Positions 8,524-17,461 of a DNA stretch of 64,000 nucleotides are shown piece by piece (position 1 is the first letter of the stretch; the number at the start of each line of letters is the position of its first letter). Where the stretch lies: contig JAUHJS010000002.1 in the NCBI GenBank assembly GCA_030412945.1, positions 136,022 to 200,021 of the forward strand, given 5' to 3'. Below the pieces are notes generated by a model. That model had not been told where the DNA came from, made no database searches, and worked only from the letters and a program-made list of their open reading frames with translations. The translations under genes and the position numbers were made by a program. Origin of the DNA: Shiella aurantiaca (lineage in GTDB: Bacteria; Bacteroidota; Bacteroidia; Cytophagales; Cyclobacteriaceae).

Positions 8524-9237
8524 TTATCCGTAGAAATCGGCCAGCTTGGCCAAGCCTTTTGCATTAAGTACTTTAATTTTTTTGCCATCCATTTCTATCA
8601 ATCCGTCCGATTTGAACTCTGAAAGTAAGCGTATGAGAGTTTCTGTGGCCGTACCCACAATATTGGCTAAGTCCTCACGCGAAAGAGCGATATCAATTTT
8701 TACCGATTCGCCACCGTCTATCCCGTAGGTATCTTTGAGCATGAGCAAGGTTTGCGCCAGACGCTCACGTACCGATTTTTGGGTACTGTCGGTAAGTTTT
8801 GCTTCCATTTCCCCAATCTCATGGCAGGCGGCTTTCATGAGCTTGCGGCTCAGGTTGCTGTCTTGGGTGAGGAGGTGCATAAAGCTTTCTTTAGGAATAA
8901 AGCACACACTGGCATCTTCCAAAATCGTGGCAGAGCAAGAGTATTGTTCTTCGCCCAGCAAGTTGGCATAGCCTACAAAGTCCCCTCCTTTGGCGAGGCG
9001 AACGATTTGTTCTTTTCCGTTCGAGGCGGTTTTATAAATCTTAATGCTTCCGGTATTGATACAGAATAGCCCTAGAGGGCGCGTGCCCTCATAGAAAAGT
9101 ATTTGCCCTTTCTTATGGGAGATGAAACTTTTGTTATCAGAAAGGTGGCAAAGGTGCTCTGCTGAAACTTCATTAAAAAGTGAAAATTTTCTACTTAAGC
9201 AAAGTTCGCAACTAACATTGGCAGGTTTTGTAGACAT
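8524..9237 (-). CDS. Crp/Fnr-family transcriptional regulator
   Basis: The protein has 237 residues. It starts with a Cys pair (Cys10, Cys13 in CELCLSRKFSLF), followed by a cyclic-nucleotide-binding-like beta barrel at about 20-140 and a winged helix at about 160-230. The recognition helix reads TATETLIRLLSEF. The Glu and Arg that contact the GA of TGA half-sites in Crp and Fnr are kept (E-x3-R). Only two N-terminal Cys are clustered, so a classical four-Cys oxygen-sensing cluster is not assured. It sits among cbb3, globin and hemN genes and ends at a strong terminator. I infer an activator of the micro-oxic genes, acting on the TGA-N6-TCA boxes described here. Confidence 0.88.
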   Translation of the reverse strand: MSTKPANVSCELCLSRKFSLFNEVSAEHLCHLSDNKSFISHKKGQILFYEGTRPLGLFCINTGSIKIYKTASNGKEQIVRLAKGGDFVGYANLLGEEQYSCSATILEDASVCFIPKESFMHLLTQDSNLSRKLMKAACHEIGEMEAKLTDSTQKSVRERLAQTLLMLKDTYGIDGGESVKIDIALSREDLANIVGTATETLIRLLSEFKSDGLIEMDGKKIKVLNAKGLAKLADFYG

Positions 9238-9322
9238 AGCTTTAGCGGAGGAGTGAATAGCTTAAAATTACAGCCTATTGTTAAGTAAATCAATCTTTTT
9301 GCCGAAAAAATACTGATTTCGC

Positions 9323-9712
9323 TCAGGAGAAATGGCGCTTGGCTTGGGCAATTTTACTTTGCATAACCGTAGCAATGCTTTTGGCGCGTTCTATGGCGAT
9401 TTCAGCCTTTTGTCCCTCAAAATTTTCGGCAATGGTTTCTTCAAAAAGTTGGAGCCAGCGCTGAAAATGTTCGCTTGTCAAAGGGTGTTTTTGGTTCAGA
9501 TCGAGGTGGGTGCGCATAGGGTTGCCTTCAAAGTGCCCGGTGCCGAGCAGCATTTTCTCCCAAAAGCCATACATACGAGGTAAATGATGCGCCCAGTCTA
9601 CCTGAGCAATTTCATTAAATACAGGCCCTAGTAAAGCATCGGTTTGCACTTTCTGATAAAAGCTATCCACCAAGTGGCGTATGTCTTCCGGAGTTTGAAT
9701 AAGTTCGGCCAT
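9323..9712 (-). CDS. Group III truncated hemoglobin
   Basis: The protein has 129 residues, the usual length of truncated globins. Signature elements are FYQKVQTDALLGPVFN near the start, the FWEKMLLGTGHFEGNPM stretch, and the proximal heme ligand His82 in SEHFQRWLQLF, which points to group III. Roles for the family include oxygen or NO handling. It starts four bases after the stop of the methyltransferase upstream, so the two are co-transcribed. It lies beside the Crp/Fnr regulator and downstream of hemN, in keeping with low-oxygen or nitrosative-stress physiology. Confidence 0.9.
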   Translation of the reverse strand: MAELIQTPEDIRHLVDSFYQKVQTDALLGPVFNEIAQVDWAHHLPRMYGFWEKMLLGTGHFEGNPMRTHLDLNQKHPLTSEHFQRWLQLFEETIAENFEGQKAEIAIERAKSIATVMQSKIAQAKRHFS

Positions 9713-9716
9713 GGCT

Positions 9717-10448
9717 TTAGGCTTGAAAAATAAATACTACGGGCACCTTATCGAGTACGGTTTTCTCTTTGCGCCAGGCCGCTATGGGCTTGCTGATGAC
9801 TTCTTCATCGGCAGCCGTAAGGTTTTTGCCTATGCAGAGGCGTGTGCCGGGCTGCAAGGTTTGGATAAGGTCATCCAGCAGTTTTTGGTTGCGGTAAGGC
9901 GTTTCTATAAATAGCTGGGCTTGCTTTTTTCGTCCCGACTCTTGTTCCAATTGCTTGATGGCTTGCGTTCTTTCCTTGGCATCAATAGGCAGATAGCCAT
10001 GAAAAGCAAACTGCTGACCGCTCATGCCGCTGGCCATAAGGGTAAGGAAAATTGCGCTGGGGCCTACTAGCGGCACCACTTTGGCTTTGAAATCGTGGGC
10101 TACTTGGGCGGCCAAGGCACCGGGGTCGGCTATGCCCGGGCATCCGGCTTCGGAAAGCACACCTATGTTTTCTCCTTTTTTCAGAGGAGCCAAGGCGGCT
10201 TGTACTTCGGCCACGGAGCTGTCTTTAGTCAGCAACTCAAAGTGCAGGGAATCGATAACTATACCCATTTGTAGGGAACTGATAAAACGCCTGGCGGTGC
10301 GTACATTTTCTACCAAAAAATAGGTGGTGTGGCGCATAACCTCCCGAATCTGCGGAGAGAGTACCTGCTCGGCCGTATCTTCGGCTATCACGCTGGGAAT
10401 AAGATAAAGGGTGCCCGTGGCTGTATCCATACCCCAAAAGTGCAGCAA
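9717..10448 (-). CDS. SAM-dependent methyltransferase of the tetrapyrrole-methylase fold (RsmI-like)
   Basis: The protein has 243 residues; an alternative Met six codons in begins MDTATGTLYLIP. The GTLYLIPSVIAED start, the VGPSAIFLTLMASGM segment and GENIGVLSEAGCPGIADPG mark the tetrapyrrole methylase superfamily. The closest functional group is RsmI, which methylates C1402 of 16S rRNA. Bacteroidota often carry a second RsmI-like paralogue of this length, so the substrate is uncertain. It is four bases upstream of the globin and 29 bases downstream of hemN, likely in one transcript. Confidence 0.75.
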   Translation of the reverse strand: MLHFWGMDTATGTLYLIPSVIAEDTAEQVLSPQIREVMRHTTYFLVENVRTARRFISSLQMGIVIDSLHFELLTKDSSVAEVQAALAPLKKGENIGVLSEAGCPGIADPGALAAQVAHDFKAKVVPLVGPSAIFLTLMASGMSGQQFAFHGYLPIDAKERTQAIKQLEQESGRKKQAQLFIETPYRNQKLLDDLIQTLQPGTRLCIGKNLTAADEEVISKPIAAWRKEKTVLDKVPVVFIFQA

Positions 10449-10477
10449 AACTCCCGCAAACGCCAGTTTTTACCGAC

Positions 10478-11824
10478 TTAAATCGCTTTGCTGAAATGCA
10501 TGTTTTCCGATTTGGCCATCAGGTATTTGTCAAACACCGCACAAATATTGCGGGTAAACTGACGGCCTCGCTGGCTAAGGCTTACCGATGAAAGGTTGTA
10601 GGTGAGTAGGCCATCTTTTTGCATTTCGTCTAGTGTATTCATCTGCTCGGGGCTCAGCACATAGCTATCTTCCGTCCACTGGGCTTGTCCATTGCAGGCA
10701 ATTTGTAGAATAATGGCGCGGGTAGCGGCTTCTTCAGTAGTTACCATGTGCGAGCGCAGGTGGAGGCTTTCTCTTTCCTTAATTTTTTGCTCGTAGGCTT
10801 TTACTTTTTTCTCGTTTTGGCGATAGGCATAGCCGGCATCGCTGATGGAGGAGGCACCCAAGCCAATCAGCAAACCGCTTTTGTGGGCGGTATAGCCCAT
10901 AAAGTTGCGGTGGAGTTTGCCTTTCTGGTAAGCTTCGTAGAGTGTATCGGTGTCTTTGGTGAAGTGGTCCATGCCGATGTCTTTATACCCTTTTTGTGCA
11001 AAATAGGCACAGGCGGTATCGTAAAGTTCTTTTTTCAGGTATTCATCGGGTAGGAACTGCTCATACACCTTTTGCGAAGGGAACATAGAAGGCACATGGG
11101 CATAACTGTAAAAGGCAATCCGGTCGAGGGAGAGGCGCAGGCTTTTTTCCAAGGTCATTTTTAGGCTCTGCACGGTTTGGTGCGGCAGGCCATAGACCAA
11201 ATCAAAATTGATGGAGCGATAGCCTATCCTGCGGGCTTGCTTCACGGCTATTTCAAGGTTTTCAAAAGGCTGTATGCGGTGTATGGCTTTTTGAACTTCT
11301 AAATCCAAATCCTGTACGCCAAAACTCACCCGACTAAACCCTAAGTGGAAAAGTGTCAGCAAGTGATCTCCGGTGGTATTATTCGGATGGCCCTCAAAGC
11401 TGGCTTCAAAATCTTCATGCTTGCGGGCATAGGCAAAAAGTCCGTTTACCAATCGTTCCAAAGCCTTGGGCTGGAAAAACGTAGGCGTTCCACCACCCAA
11501 GTGCAGCTCACGAAGTATGGGTTTTTCGCCAATGGCGCTTACGTATTGATGCCATTCATCCAGCAGGGCTTCTATATAATTGTGTTCTACCGAATGGTTG
11601 GCGGTGATATGTTTGGAGCACCCGCAATAGGTGCACAAACTTTCGCAGAAGGGGAGGTGGATGTACAGGCTGATGCCTTCGGAAGCCGACTCGAAATAGG
11701 CGCGCTTCACGATTTGGAACCAGCGTTTATCAGTCACATCGTTTTTCCAGAACGGTACCGTAGGGTAACTCGTATAGCGGGGAGCGGCTACATTGTATTT
11801 TTTAACTAAATCGAGCGTTTCCAT
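10478..11824 (-). CDS. hemN: Oxygen-independent coproporphyrinogen III oxidase
   Basis: The protein has 448 residues. The radical-SAM cluster motif is C60-x3-C64-x2-C67 in FCESLCTYCGC, with the adjoining fourth Cys (CGC) seen in true HemN. The glycine motif HLGGGTPTFF follows, and the C-terminal HemN domain is present. It decarboxylates coproporphyrinogen III to protoporphyrinogen IX without oxygen, feeding the heme-rich oxidase made from neighbouring genes. The 194-base divergent gap to metK contains a TGA-N6-TCA box 71 bases upstream, consistent with Fnr control. Confidence 0.95.
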   Translation of the reverse strand: METLDLVKKYNVAAPRYTSYPTVPFWKNDVTDKRWFQIVKRAYFESASEGISLYIHLPFCESLCTYCGCSKHITANHSVEHNYIEALLDEWHQYVSAIGEKPILRELHLGGGTPTFFQPKALERLVNGLFAYARKHEDFEASFEGHPNNTTGDHLLTLFHLGFSRVSFGVQDLDLEVQKAIHRIQPFENLEIAVKQARRIGYRSINFDLVYGLPHQTVQSLKMTLEKSLRLSLDRIAFYSYAHVPSMFPSQKVYEQFLPDEYLKKELYDTACAYFAQKGYKDIGMDHFTKDTDTLYEAYQKGKLHRNFMGYTAHKSGLLIGLGASSISDAGYAYRQNEKKVKAYEQKIKERESLHLRSHMVTTEEAATRAIILQIACNGQAQWTEDSYVLSPEQMNTLDEMQKDGLLTYNLSSVSLSQRGRQFTRNICAVFDKYLMAKSENMHFSKAI

Positions 11825-11894
11825 AATCAGCTTGTTTTCAACAAATTTCGTGTTTTTGGCGCTGGTTTTTGCTGAGCCGGGTCAAAGGAAGAAA

Positions 11895-11906
11895 TGATAA
11901 AAGTCA
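11895..11906 (-). promoter_or_regulatory. Candidate Fnr-type operator upstream of hemN
   Basis: TGATAAAAGTCA has TGA-N6-TCA spacing and is centred about 76 bases before the hemN ATG, inside the hemN/metK divergent spacer. hemN is a common Fnr target in other bacteria. It could equally be read from the metK side, 113 bases upstream, but metK is not an expected target. Confidence 0.5.
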
Positions 11907-12018
11907 GTAAATGCCCCGCTAAGCCTTACTAAATAATCCCTCGGGTATTGTTTTTAATTTGAGAACATTTTACCCTAAATTGCGCCACATTTAGTAAGTA
12001 ATTAACAACAAAGAACAT

Positions 12019-13275
12019 ATGCCGTATTTGTTCACTTCCGAGTCTGTATCCGAAGGACACCCAGATAAAGTGGCAGATCAGATTTCTGACGCCCTTGTCG
12101 ATCATTTTATGGCTTTCGATCCTGAGTCGAAAGTGGCTTGTGAAACCCTTGTGACTACCGGACAGGTGGTGCTGGCAGGTGAGGTAAAAACAAGCACCTA
12201 TTTAGATGTGCAAACCATCGCCCGTGAGGTGATTACCCGTATTGGTTATACCAAAAGCGAGTATATGTTCGAGGCCAATTCATGCGGCATTTTGTCGGCT
12301 ATCCATGAGCAAAGCCCTGATATTAACCAAGGGGTAGATAAAAAGAAAAAAGAAGACCAAGGTGCGGGTGACCAAGGGATGATGTTTGGCTATGCCACCA
12401 ACGAAACTGATAATTACATGCCCCTTCCTTTGGAATTGGCGCATACCTTGCTTCGCGAGTTGGCCGCTATCCGCAAGGAAGGCAAAAAGATGAAATACCT
12501 TCGTCCGGATGCAAAAAGTCAGGTGACGATCGAGTACGGAGATGATAATCAGCCTATCCGCATCGATGCTATAGTAATCTCTACCCAGCATGACGACTTC
12601 GATACCGAGAAGAAGATGTTGGATGCCATCAAAAAAGATGTGCAGGATATCTTAATTCCTCGCGTGAAGAAACTTTTTCCTAAGCGAGTTCAGAAACTTT
12701 TCGATACCGAGTATAAACTATTTGTGAACCCTACGGGCAAATTTGTAATCGGTGGGCCACATGGCGATACCGGACTTACGGGCCGTAAGATTATCGTAGA
12801 TACCTACGGGGGCAAAGGCGCTCACGGGGGTGGTGCTTTCTCCGGAAAAGACCCAAGCAAGGTTGACCGCTCAGCGGCTTATGCTACCCGCCACATTGCC
12901 AAAAACATGGTAGCAGCCGGGTTGTGCGATGAGGTATTGGTACAGGTAGCCTATGCCATTGGCGTAGCCGAGCCGGTAGGTTTGTATGTAAATACCTACG
13001 GAACAGCCAAAGTAGCCATGAAAGATGGTGAGATAGCGCAGAAAATCAACTCTCTGTTCGATATGAAGCCCTATGCCATTGAGCAGCGCTTCAAGCTTCG
13101 TTCGCCTATCTATTCCGAGGCAGCCGCTTACGGACATATGGGTCGCGAAACCCAAGTGGTAGAAAAGAGCTTTAAAGATGGCTCGGGTACTGTGAAAAAA
13201 GTAAAAGTGAAGCTTTTCCCTTGGGAGGAACTGGACTATACTGATAAAATCAAAAAGGCCTTCAAGCTGAAATAA
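12019..13275 (+). CDS. metK: S-adenosylmethionine synthase
   Basis: The protein has 418 residues, slightly longer than the usual 385-400. Family motifs are intact: [19 protein letters not shown] at the start, the [12 protein letters not shown] loop binding ATP and methionine, and the P-loop-like [19 protein letters not shown]. It makes SAM from methionine and ATP and is cytoplasmic, normally a tetramer. It is transcribed alone: hemN is divergent and a terminator follows directly. Confidence 0.97.
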   Translation: MPYLFTSESVSEGHPDKVADQISDALVDHFMAFDPESKVACETLVTTGQVVLAGEVKTSTYLDVQTIAREVITRIGYTKSEYMFEANSCGILSAIHEQSPDINQGVDKKKKEDQGAGDQGMMFGYATNETDNYMPLPLELAHTLLRELAAIRKEGKKMKYLRPDAKSQVTIEYGDDNQPIRIDAIVISTQHDDFDTEKKMLDAIKKDVQDILIPRVKKLFPKRVQKLFDTEYKLFVNPTGKFVIGGPHGDTGLTGRKIIVDTYGGKGAHGGGAFSGKDPSKVDRSAAYATRHIAKNMVAAGLCDEVLVQVAYAIGVAEPVGLYVNTYGTAKVAMKDGEIAQKINSLFDMKPYAIEQRFKLRSPIYSEAAAYGHMGRETQVVEKSFKDGSGTVKKVKVKLFPWEELDYTDKIKKAFKLK

Positions 13276-13280
13276 TACCA

Positions 13281-13303
13281 AGCCCGAGCAATCGGGCTTT
13301 TTT
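13281..13303 (+). terminator. Terminator after metK
   Basis: AGCCCGA (13281-13287) and TCGGGCT (13292-13298) form a 7-base GC-rich stem with a GCAA tetraloop, followed by a T-run to 13303. It begins six bases after the metK stop. Confidence 0.9.
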
Positions 13304-13368
13304 AATTGCGGATTTGCGAGGCTTTATCTGAAAAAAATGATAAAATTGTTTATTAAATAACCCTAACT

Positions 13369-13851
13369 ATGAAGAAACTAAGTAATTATCTATTCCTTCT
13401 TTTGGCCTTTACTAGCCTTGTGTCTTGTGATTTGATTAACGGAGAACCAGATGAGGAGCTTACCGAACAACAAGTAATTGCCGAAACCTTAGTGGGAACT
13501 TGGAGCGTGAGCAGCATCAATGTGCAAGGCAATAATGTGTTGGATGTATTTGGCAACTTTTCTGTAACCTTCACTGCCGATGAAGCCCTTACTTCCGGTA
13601 GCATTAGCGTATCGGGAGATGCGGTGCCTAATACCGATGCAAAACTTATTGGAACGAGCTCGGCCAGTAATTGGACTTTCGATGGTAGCAGCCTAACTGC
13701 TTTGGTGGTAAACAATATTGATGGTAATGCCAGCAATTTCACCGCTACCCTAAATGGCGATACTGAACTTACCCTTACCTTCTCCTACGTAGCCCCAACA
13801 GCCCGTTTGCAAGGCTTGGTAGGCGACTATGTGGTGGTTCTGACGAAATAA
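13369..13851 (+). CDS. Small lipoprotein, lipocalin-like
   Basis: The protein has 160 residues with a lipoprotein signal: a hydrophobic run after MKKLSNY and the lipobox LVSC with lipidated Cys20. After an acidic linker the protein alternates short polar and hydrophobic strands (GTWSVSSINVQG, FSVTFTADEA, FTATLNGDTELTLTF), resembling the small lipocalin-like lipoproteins common in Bacteroidota. It is presumably anchored in the outer membrane. Ligand and function are unknown. It is monocistronic, ended by a hairpin at 13874. Confidence 0.75.
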   Translation: MKKLSNYLFLLLAFTSLVSCDLINGEPDEELTEQQVIAETLVGTWSVSSINVQGNNVLDVFGNFSVTFTADEALTSGSISVSGDAVPNTDAKLIGTSSASNWTFDGSSLTALVVNNIDGNASNFTATLNGDTELTLTFSYVAPTARLQGLVGDYVVVLTK

Positions 13852-13873
13852 TTATAGAATAAGAATTCATTGG

Positions 13874-13898
13874 AAAGGCGGTTTATACCGCCTTTTTT
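13874..13898 (+). terminator. Terminator after the lipoprotein gene
   Basis: AAAGGCGGT (13874-13882) and ACCGCCTTT (13887-13895) form a 9-base stem with loop TTAT and a T-run to 13898. It covers the stop codon (13883-13885) of the convergent DoxX-like gene, so the two genes share this spacer. Confidence 0.85.
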
Positions 13899-14482
13899 GT
13901 TTCCATAGAAAAACTCGGGTCGGCTTTGTGGCTCAGGAAAGATAAAAGCAAGCCACCCGCTACCAGTCCGTAACTCAAATGCAGAAAGCGAAAACTCAAA
14001 GGAATGGCACCTAGCACCACCAGCAAGCCCGAAAGCCAAATGAAATGCCCCGCCCAGGTGTATTTCTGAAGGCGCGAAGGAATATAGATGCGGTCGGGCT
14101 GTACCAAGGGTAAAAGCTTGGGCGCATCCATAAAGAGTAAGAAGCCATTCATTCCCAATAAGATACTCACCAGATAGGGCGTGCCCGTCCACTGCTGCGA
14201 AATGGTGATAAGCAAAATATTCAAGAGCATAGGCACTAGCATAACGGCCCCTAAGCTGCGAAAGCGAGGAGTGAGCAAGGTAAAACCAATTACAACTTGC
14301 GAAAGGGCAATAAAATGCGCGTAAAGTCCGAGTTTATACTGCTCTAGTTGTTCGATAAGCCAAACCGGGCCTATCCAGCCAATAAACTGGTGCTCTGCAT
14401 AGAGTTTGGCCATGCCGGCTCCGAAAAAGGTAAATCCCAAGAAAATAGCCGTGGCCGATTGGCCCCATCGTAAAACTTTCAT
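13883..14482 (-). CDS. DoxX-like integral membrane protein
   Basis: The protein has 199 residues and is strongly hydrophobic, with about five or six predicted helices. The N-terminal GFTFFGAGMAKLYAE segment, with a Lys after the first helix, and the later LLNILLITISQQWTGTPY resemble the DoxX/SURF4 group. No catalytic motif is visible. Family members have been linked to quinone-associated or redox functions, but nothing here shows which. The last codons lie in the terminator hairpin shared with the convergent lipoprotein gene. Confidence 0.6.
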   Translation of the reverse strand: MKVLRWGQSATAIFLGFTFFGAGMAKLYAEHQFIGWIGPVWLIEQLEQYKLGLYAHFIALSQVVIGFTLLTPRFRSLGAVMLVPMLLNILLITISQQWTGTPYLVSILLGMNGFLLFMDAPKLLPLVQPDRIYIPSRLQKYTWAGHFIWLSGLLVVLGAIPLSFRFLHLSYGLVAGGLLLSFLSHKADPSFSMETKKAV

Positions 14483-14682
14483 AACAAATTCAACAGGTCA
14501 GGTATTCGCTTAGACTCGGCACAGCTTGCTTTGTTACAAAAATTGCTCGCTTATGTAATAAATCAGGCCTGTCGGAATCATTGGCAAGGAAAAATCCTCC
14601 AACTACCGTATATTTCACCCGTCAAATGCTTAGGCATCTGTACAACAACACTTAATCATTTAATCCTTTTACAGTAAAACTC

Positions 14683-16473
14683 ATGAAAAAACATCTCCTA
14701 ACAGGACTAAGTCTGCTTTGGGCCATGGTAGCCTTGGCGGGCGGAACCAAGCCCGTAACCTTTACCATCGACATGACAGGCCCCTCTACCGATACCTTCT
14801 TGATTGAAGTATTGGTGCATAAACTTTCAGAAGAAAACAAAGTATTTCAGTTTGCTTCTACCGCGCCCGGTACCTACCAAATTATGGATATTGGCCGCTT
14901 TGTGAGCAATTTCAAAGCCTATGATAAAAAAGGAAAGGCCATTGAAGTGAAGCAGCTTTCGGTAAACCAATTTGAACTGGCTCAGCCGAGCAAAGTAGCG
15001 CGCATTACCTATGCCGTAGCCGAAACCTTCGATACGCAGGTGAAAGAAAACATGATTTACCGCATGGCCGGATCTAGCTTGGAGAAAGACCACGCCCTCA
15101 TCAATACACATTGTATGCTGGGCTATTTCCACGGTATGCAAGAAGCCGATATGTTGATTGGTCTGAAATACCCTGCTGAGTGGAAAGTAGGAACGCCCCT
15201 AAGCCAAGATAAAAATGGCTTTTATATGGCTTCTGATTTCGATTTTGCCGTGGATTCGCCAATTCTTTTAGGTCGCCTTACCGAGGCCAATTTGGATGTA
15301 GAAGGAAAGAAGATTGAGGTATATACCTATTCTAAAACGGATATGATCAAGTCGTCTGATTTGATGGGTGCTATGAAAGACATCTTTGTGGCCGCCAATA
15401 CTTTCGTTAAAGGTTTCCCTATCGATCGCTATGTGCTTTTGTTCCACTTTGAAGACCAAGGTTGGGGTGCTTGGGAGCACTCGTATAGCTCTGAATATGT
15501 GTTGAAAGAAGAACCTTTCACGCCTGAAAAAGCCGCCTCGGTTAATAGCATTGCTGCGCACGAAATCTTCCACATGGTAACGCCTCTGAACATCCACAGC
15601 GAAATCATCGAGCAGTTCAACTTCGTTACCCCTACGCCTTCTCAGCACCTTTGGTTGTATGAGGGAATTACCGAGTGGGCCAGCGACCTGATGCAGCTTC
15701 GTGCCGGACTTACTACTACGGAGGAGTTTTTGGCACAGGTGCGTGAAAAAATTCTGGTAGATGAGCGCTTTGATGCCAGCTACAGCTTGGTGAAACTTGC
15801 CCTTACTTCCTACACGCCCGAAGGCCAAAGACAGTACAGCAATATCTATTACAGAGGTTCTTTGGTGCCTACTTTGTTGGATATCCTTTTGTTGGAAAAA
15901 TCAAATGGTACCCGCGGCTTGCGTGAAGTGATTTTGGAACTGACCAAAAAATATGGCCCTGAAAAAGCCTTCTCCGAGAAGGATTTCTTTGATGAGTTTG
16001 TGGCCATGACCTACCCCGAAGTGGGCGAATTTATGGATATGTATGTAAAAAATGCCAATCCACTGCCTATGGCCGAGTATTTTGCCAAACTGGGCATTAG
16101 CTTTCATTTGGAGAAAACCCTGGATGAAATGGTAGCCGACCGTGGCCACGGATTGGATTACAACGGTACCAATATTTATGTAGCCAATGCCGAAAAGCGC
16201 AGTATCCAAGAAGGACTAGTGCTTGGCGATATCGTATTGAAAATCAATGATATTGAAGCGATAGCCGCCAACTTTGGTAAGATTGTACCTATCCTTCAGG
16301 GAACTAAAAATGGCGATACTTTAAACTACGTAGTGAAAAGAGGGGAAGAAGAAGTAGCCCTTGCCCTAAGCGTAGGTGAAAAGAAGAAAGTGGAAAAATA
16401 CCTTTTCACGGTAGATGAAAACCCTAGCGATGCTCAGAAAGCCCTGCGTGAGGCATGGTTGAAAAACTTATAA
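14683..16473 (+). CDS. Secreted M61-family metallopeptidase with PDZ domain
   Basis: The protein has 596 residues with a signal peptide (MKKHLLTGLSLLWAMVALAG). The zinc motif HEIFH is at 293-297, followed by a downstream Glu in LYEGITEWASD, as in M61 glycyl aminopeptidases. A PDZ-like domain is at about 480-560 (EGLVLGDIVLKINDIEA). It probably trims peptides in the periplasm or outside the cell. It is preceded by a 200-base spacer in which I found no clear promoter box, and closed by a strong terminator at 16478. Confidence 0.88.
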   Translation: MKKHLLTGLSLLWAMVALAGGTKPVTFTIDMTGPSTDTFLIEVLVHKLSEENKVFQFASTAPGTYQIMDIGRFVSNFKAYDKKGKAIEVKQLSVNQFELAQPSKVARITYAVAETFDTQVKENMIYRMAGSSLEKDHALINTHCMLGYFHGMQEADMLIGLKYPAEWKVGTPLSQDKNGFYMASDFDFAVDSPILLGRLTEANLDVEGKKIEVYTYSKTDMIKSSDLMGAMKDIFVAANTFVKGFPIDRYVLLFHFEDQGWGAWEHSYSSEYVLKEEPFTPEKAASVNSIAAHEIFHMVTPLNIHSEIIEQFNFVTPTPSQHLWLYEGITEWASDLMQLRAGLTTTEEFLAQVREKILVDERFDASYSLVKLALTSYTPEGQRQYSNIYYRGSLVPTLLDILLLEKSNGTRGLREVILELTKKYGPEKAFSEKDFFDEFVAMTYPEVGEFMDMYVKNANPLPMAEYFAKLGISFHLEKTLDEMVADRGHGLDYNGTNIYVANAEKRSIQEGLVLGDIVLKINDIEAIAANFGKIVPILQGTKNGDTLNYVVKRGEEEVALALSVGEKKKVEKYLFTVDENPSDAQKALREAWLKNL

Positions 16474-16477
16474 TTAG

Positions 16478-16503
16478 AAAGGGGCTTTAAAAGCCCCTTT
16501 TTT
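16478..16503 (+). terminator. Terminator after the M61 peptidase gene
   Basis: AAAGGGGCTT (16478-16487) and AAGCCCCTTT (16491-16500) pair perfectly around a 3-base loop, and the T-run continues to 16503. It lies six bases before the stop of the convergent S1/P1 nuclease gene. Confidence 0.9.
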
Positions 16504-16508
16504 GTTTC

Positions 16509-17273
16509 TTATCCGTAGATCTCATTAAGAATAGCCGCTAGTCGTACACCCGCTTGGCTGAGGCGCATACGAATTACCGGAACGGCCGTATAGCTATATT
16601 CATGACCTAGGCGCATGTTTTCAGGCAGGGTATAGGCCAAAGGCAAATAACTGCGGGATTCTTCAGCCCAGTCTAGCACGGTGCTTTGTTGCCATTTTTT
16701 TACCTGTAAGCTGTCCAAGGGCATAAGCCACTGTGTCCACTCGGTATAGCTAAGCAATTGTCCGTCTATCATGTTAGAGTCCCACACTCTATGCAGGTTA
16801 CTTTTCTCACCAAACCACTGCACCATTACCTTGTTACCGCCTTGATCGTCTTTACCGCCCACATGCAGGGGCTGATGAATGTCGCCCACAAGGTGGACCA
16901 GCATTTTTACATGCTCGGCCTCCTGACTTTTGCTCAATCCGCCTTTCTTCAGTTCGCTTATTAAGCGTTCAATGGTCATGATAATATCGCCATGCGGATT
17001 TTTGGCGCAGTTGGCATAGCTTTCGCCATCGGGGATGGTTACCCAGTGCCAATCATGCGTATGGTCATAAGTGCTATCGGATTTAATTTCGTCCATCCAG
17101 TTACTCACCATGGCCAAGGATTCAGCGTTGAGCAGAAGATTCAGTTTTTGCTTAGCCTTTTCGGTTAGGTGGAGTTCCGCTATCTGGCCCACGGTGCGAT
17201 GGCCGGTTTTGCCCCATCCGAGGCTTTCAAAGGCAAAAGAAAAGAAAAAGAGGGTGATTACTAGAAGGCGCAT
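16509..17273 (-). CDS. S1/P1-family nuclease, secreted
   Basis: The protein has 254 residues from the ATG at 17273, chosen because MRLLVITLFFF starts a clean signal peptide; the frame extends nine codons further upstream. Cleavage before Trp20 would give a mature N-terminus WGKTGHR, and this Trp is a zinc ligand in the family. The other zinc ligands lie in HDWHW, HLVGDIHQPLHVG and NLHRVWDSNMID. Such enzymes cut single-stranded DNA and RNA with three zinc ions, here in the periplasm or outside, probably for nucleotide scavenging. It is convergent with the M61 gene. Confidence 0.93.
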   Translation of the reverse strand: MRLLVITLFFFSFAFESLGWGKTGHRTVGQIAELHLTEKAKQKLNLLLNAESLAMVSNWMDEIKSDSTYDHTHDWHWVTIPDGESYANCAKNPHGDIIMTIERLISELKKGGLSKSQEAEHVKMLVHLVGDIHQPLHVGGKDDQGGNKVMVQWFGEKSNLHRVWDSNMIDGQLLSYTEWTQWLMPLDSLQVKKWQQSTVLDWAEESRSYLPLAYTLPENMRLGHEYSYTAVPVIRMRLSQAGVRLAAILNEIYG

Positions 17274-17431
17274 TTCTTTGAAAGTATTATTCGGGTGCAA
17301 AGAAACTAAAGCCCGAGCGAAAAGCCGCCATCTTTCGACAACTTATCATACCGCTAGTGTACTATTGAGGCGGCTCAATTTTTAGCAAACGTTTTCAATC
17401 GGGTAAAACCCGCCATTTCCCAAAGAAATTC

Positions 17432-17440
17432 TATCTTTGC
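17432..17440 (+). promoter_or_regulatory. Bacteroidota-type -7 element for the dehydrogenase gene
   Basis: TATCTTTGC matches the TAnnTTTG -7 consensus of Bacteroidota sigma factor promoters and lies 22 bases before the ATG at 17462. A matching -33 TTTG is not evident at the right distance. Confidence 0.45.
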
Positions 17441-17461
17441 CGCTGAACCTAAAAATACCCT

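Noticed and set aside
9312-9323. TGATTTCGCTCA as an autoregulatory site for the Crp/Fnr gene
   Set aside because: Only three-base arms match and it overlaps the end of the globin gene; too weak to claim.
15268-15828. 186-codon minus-strand frame opposite the M61 peptidase
   Set aside because: It is antisense to a complete gene and explained by codon bias of that gene.
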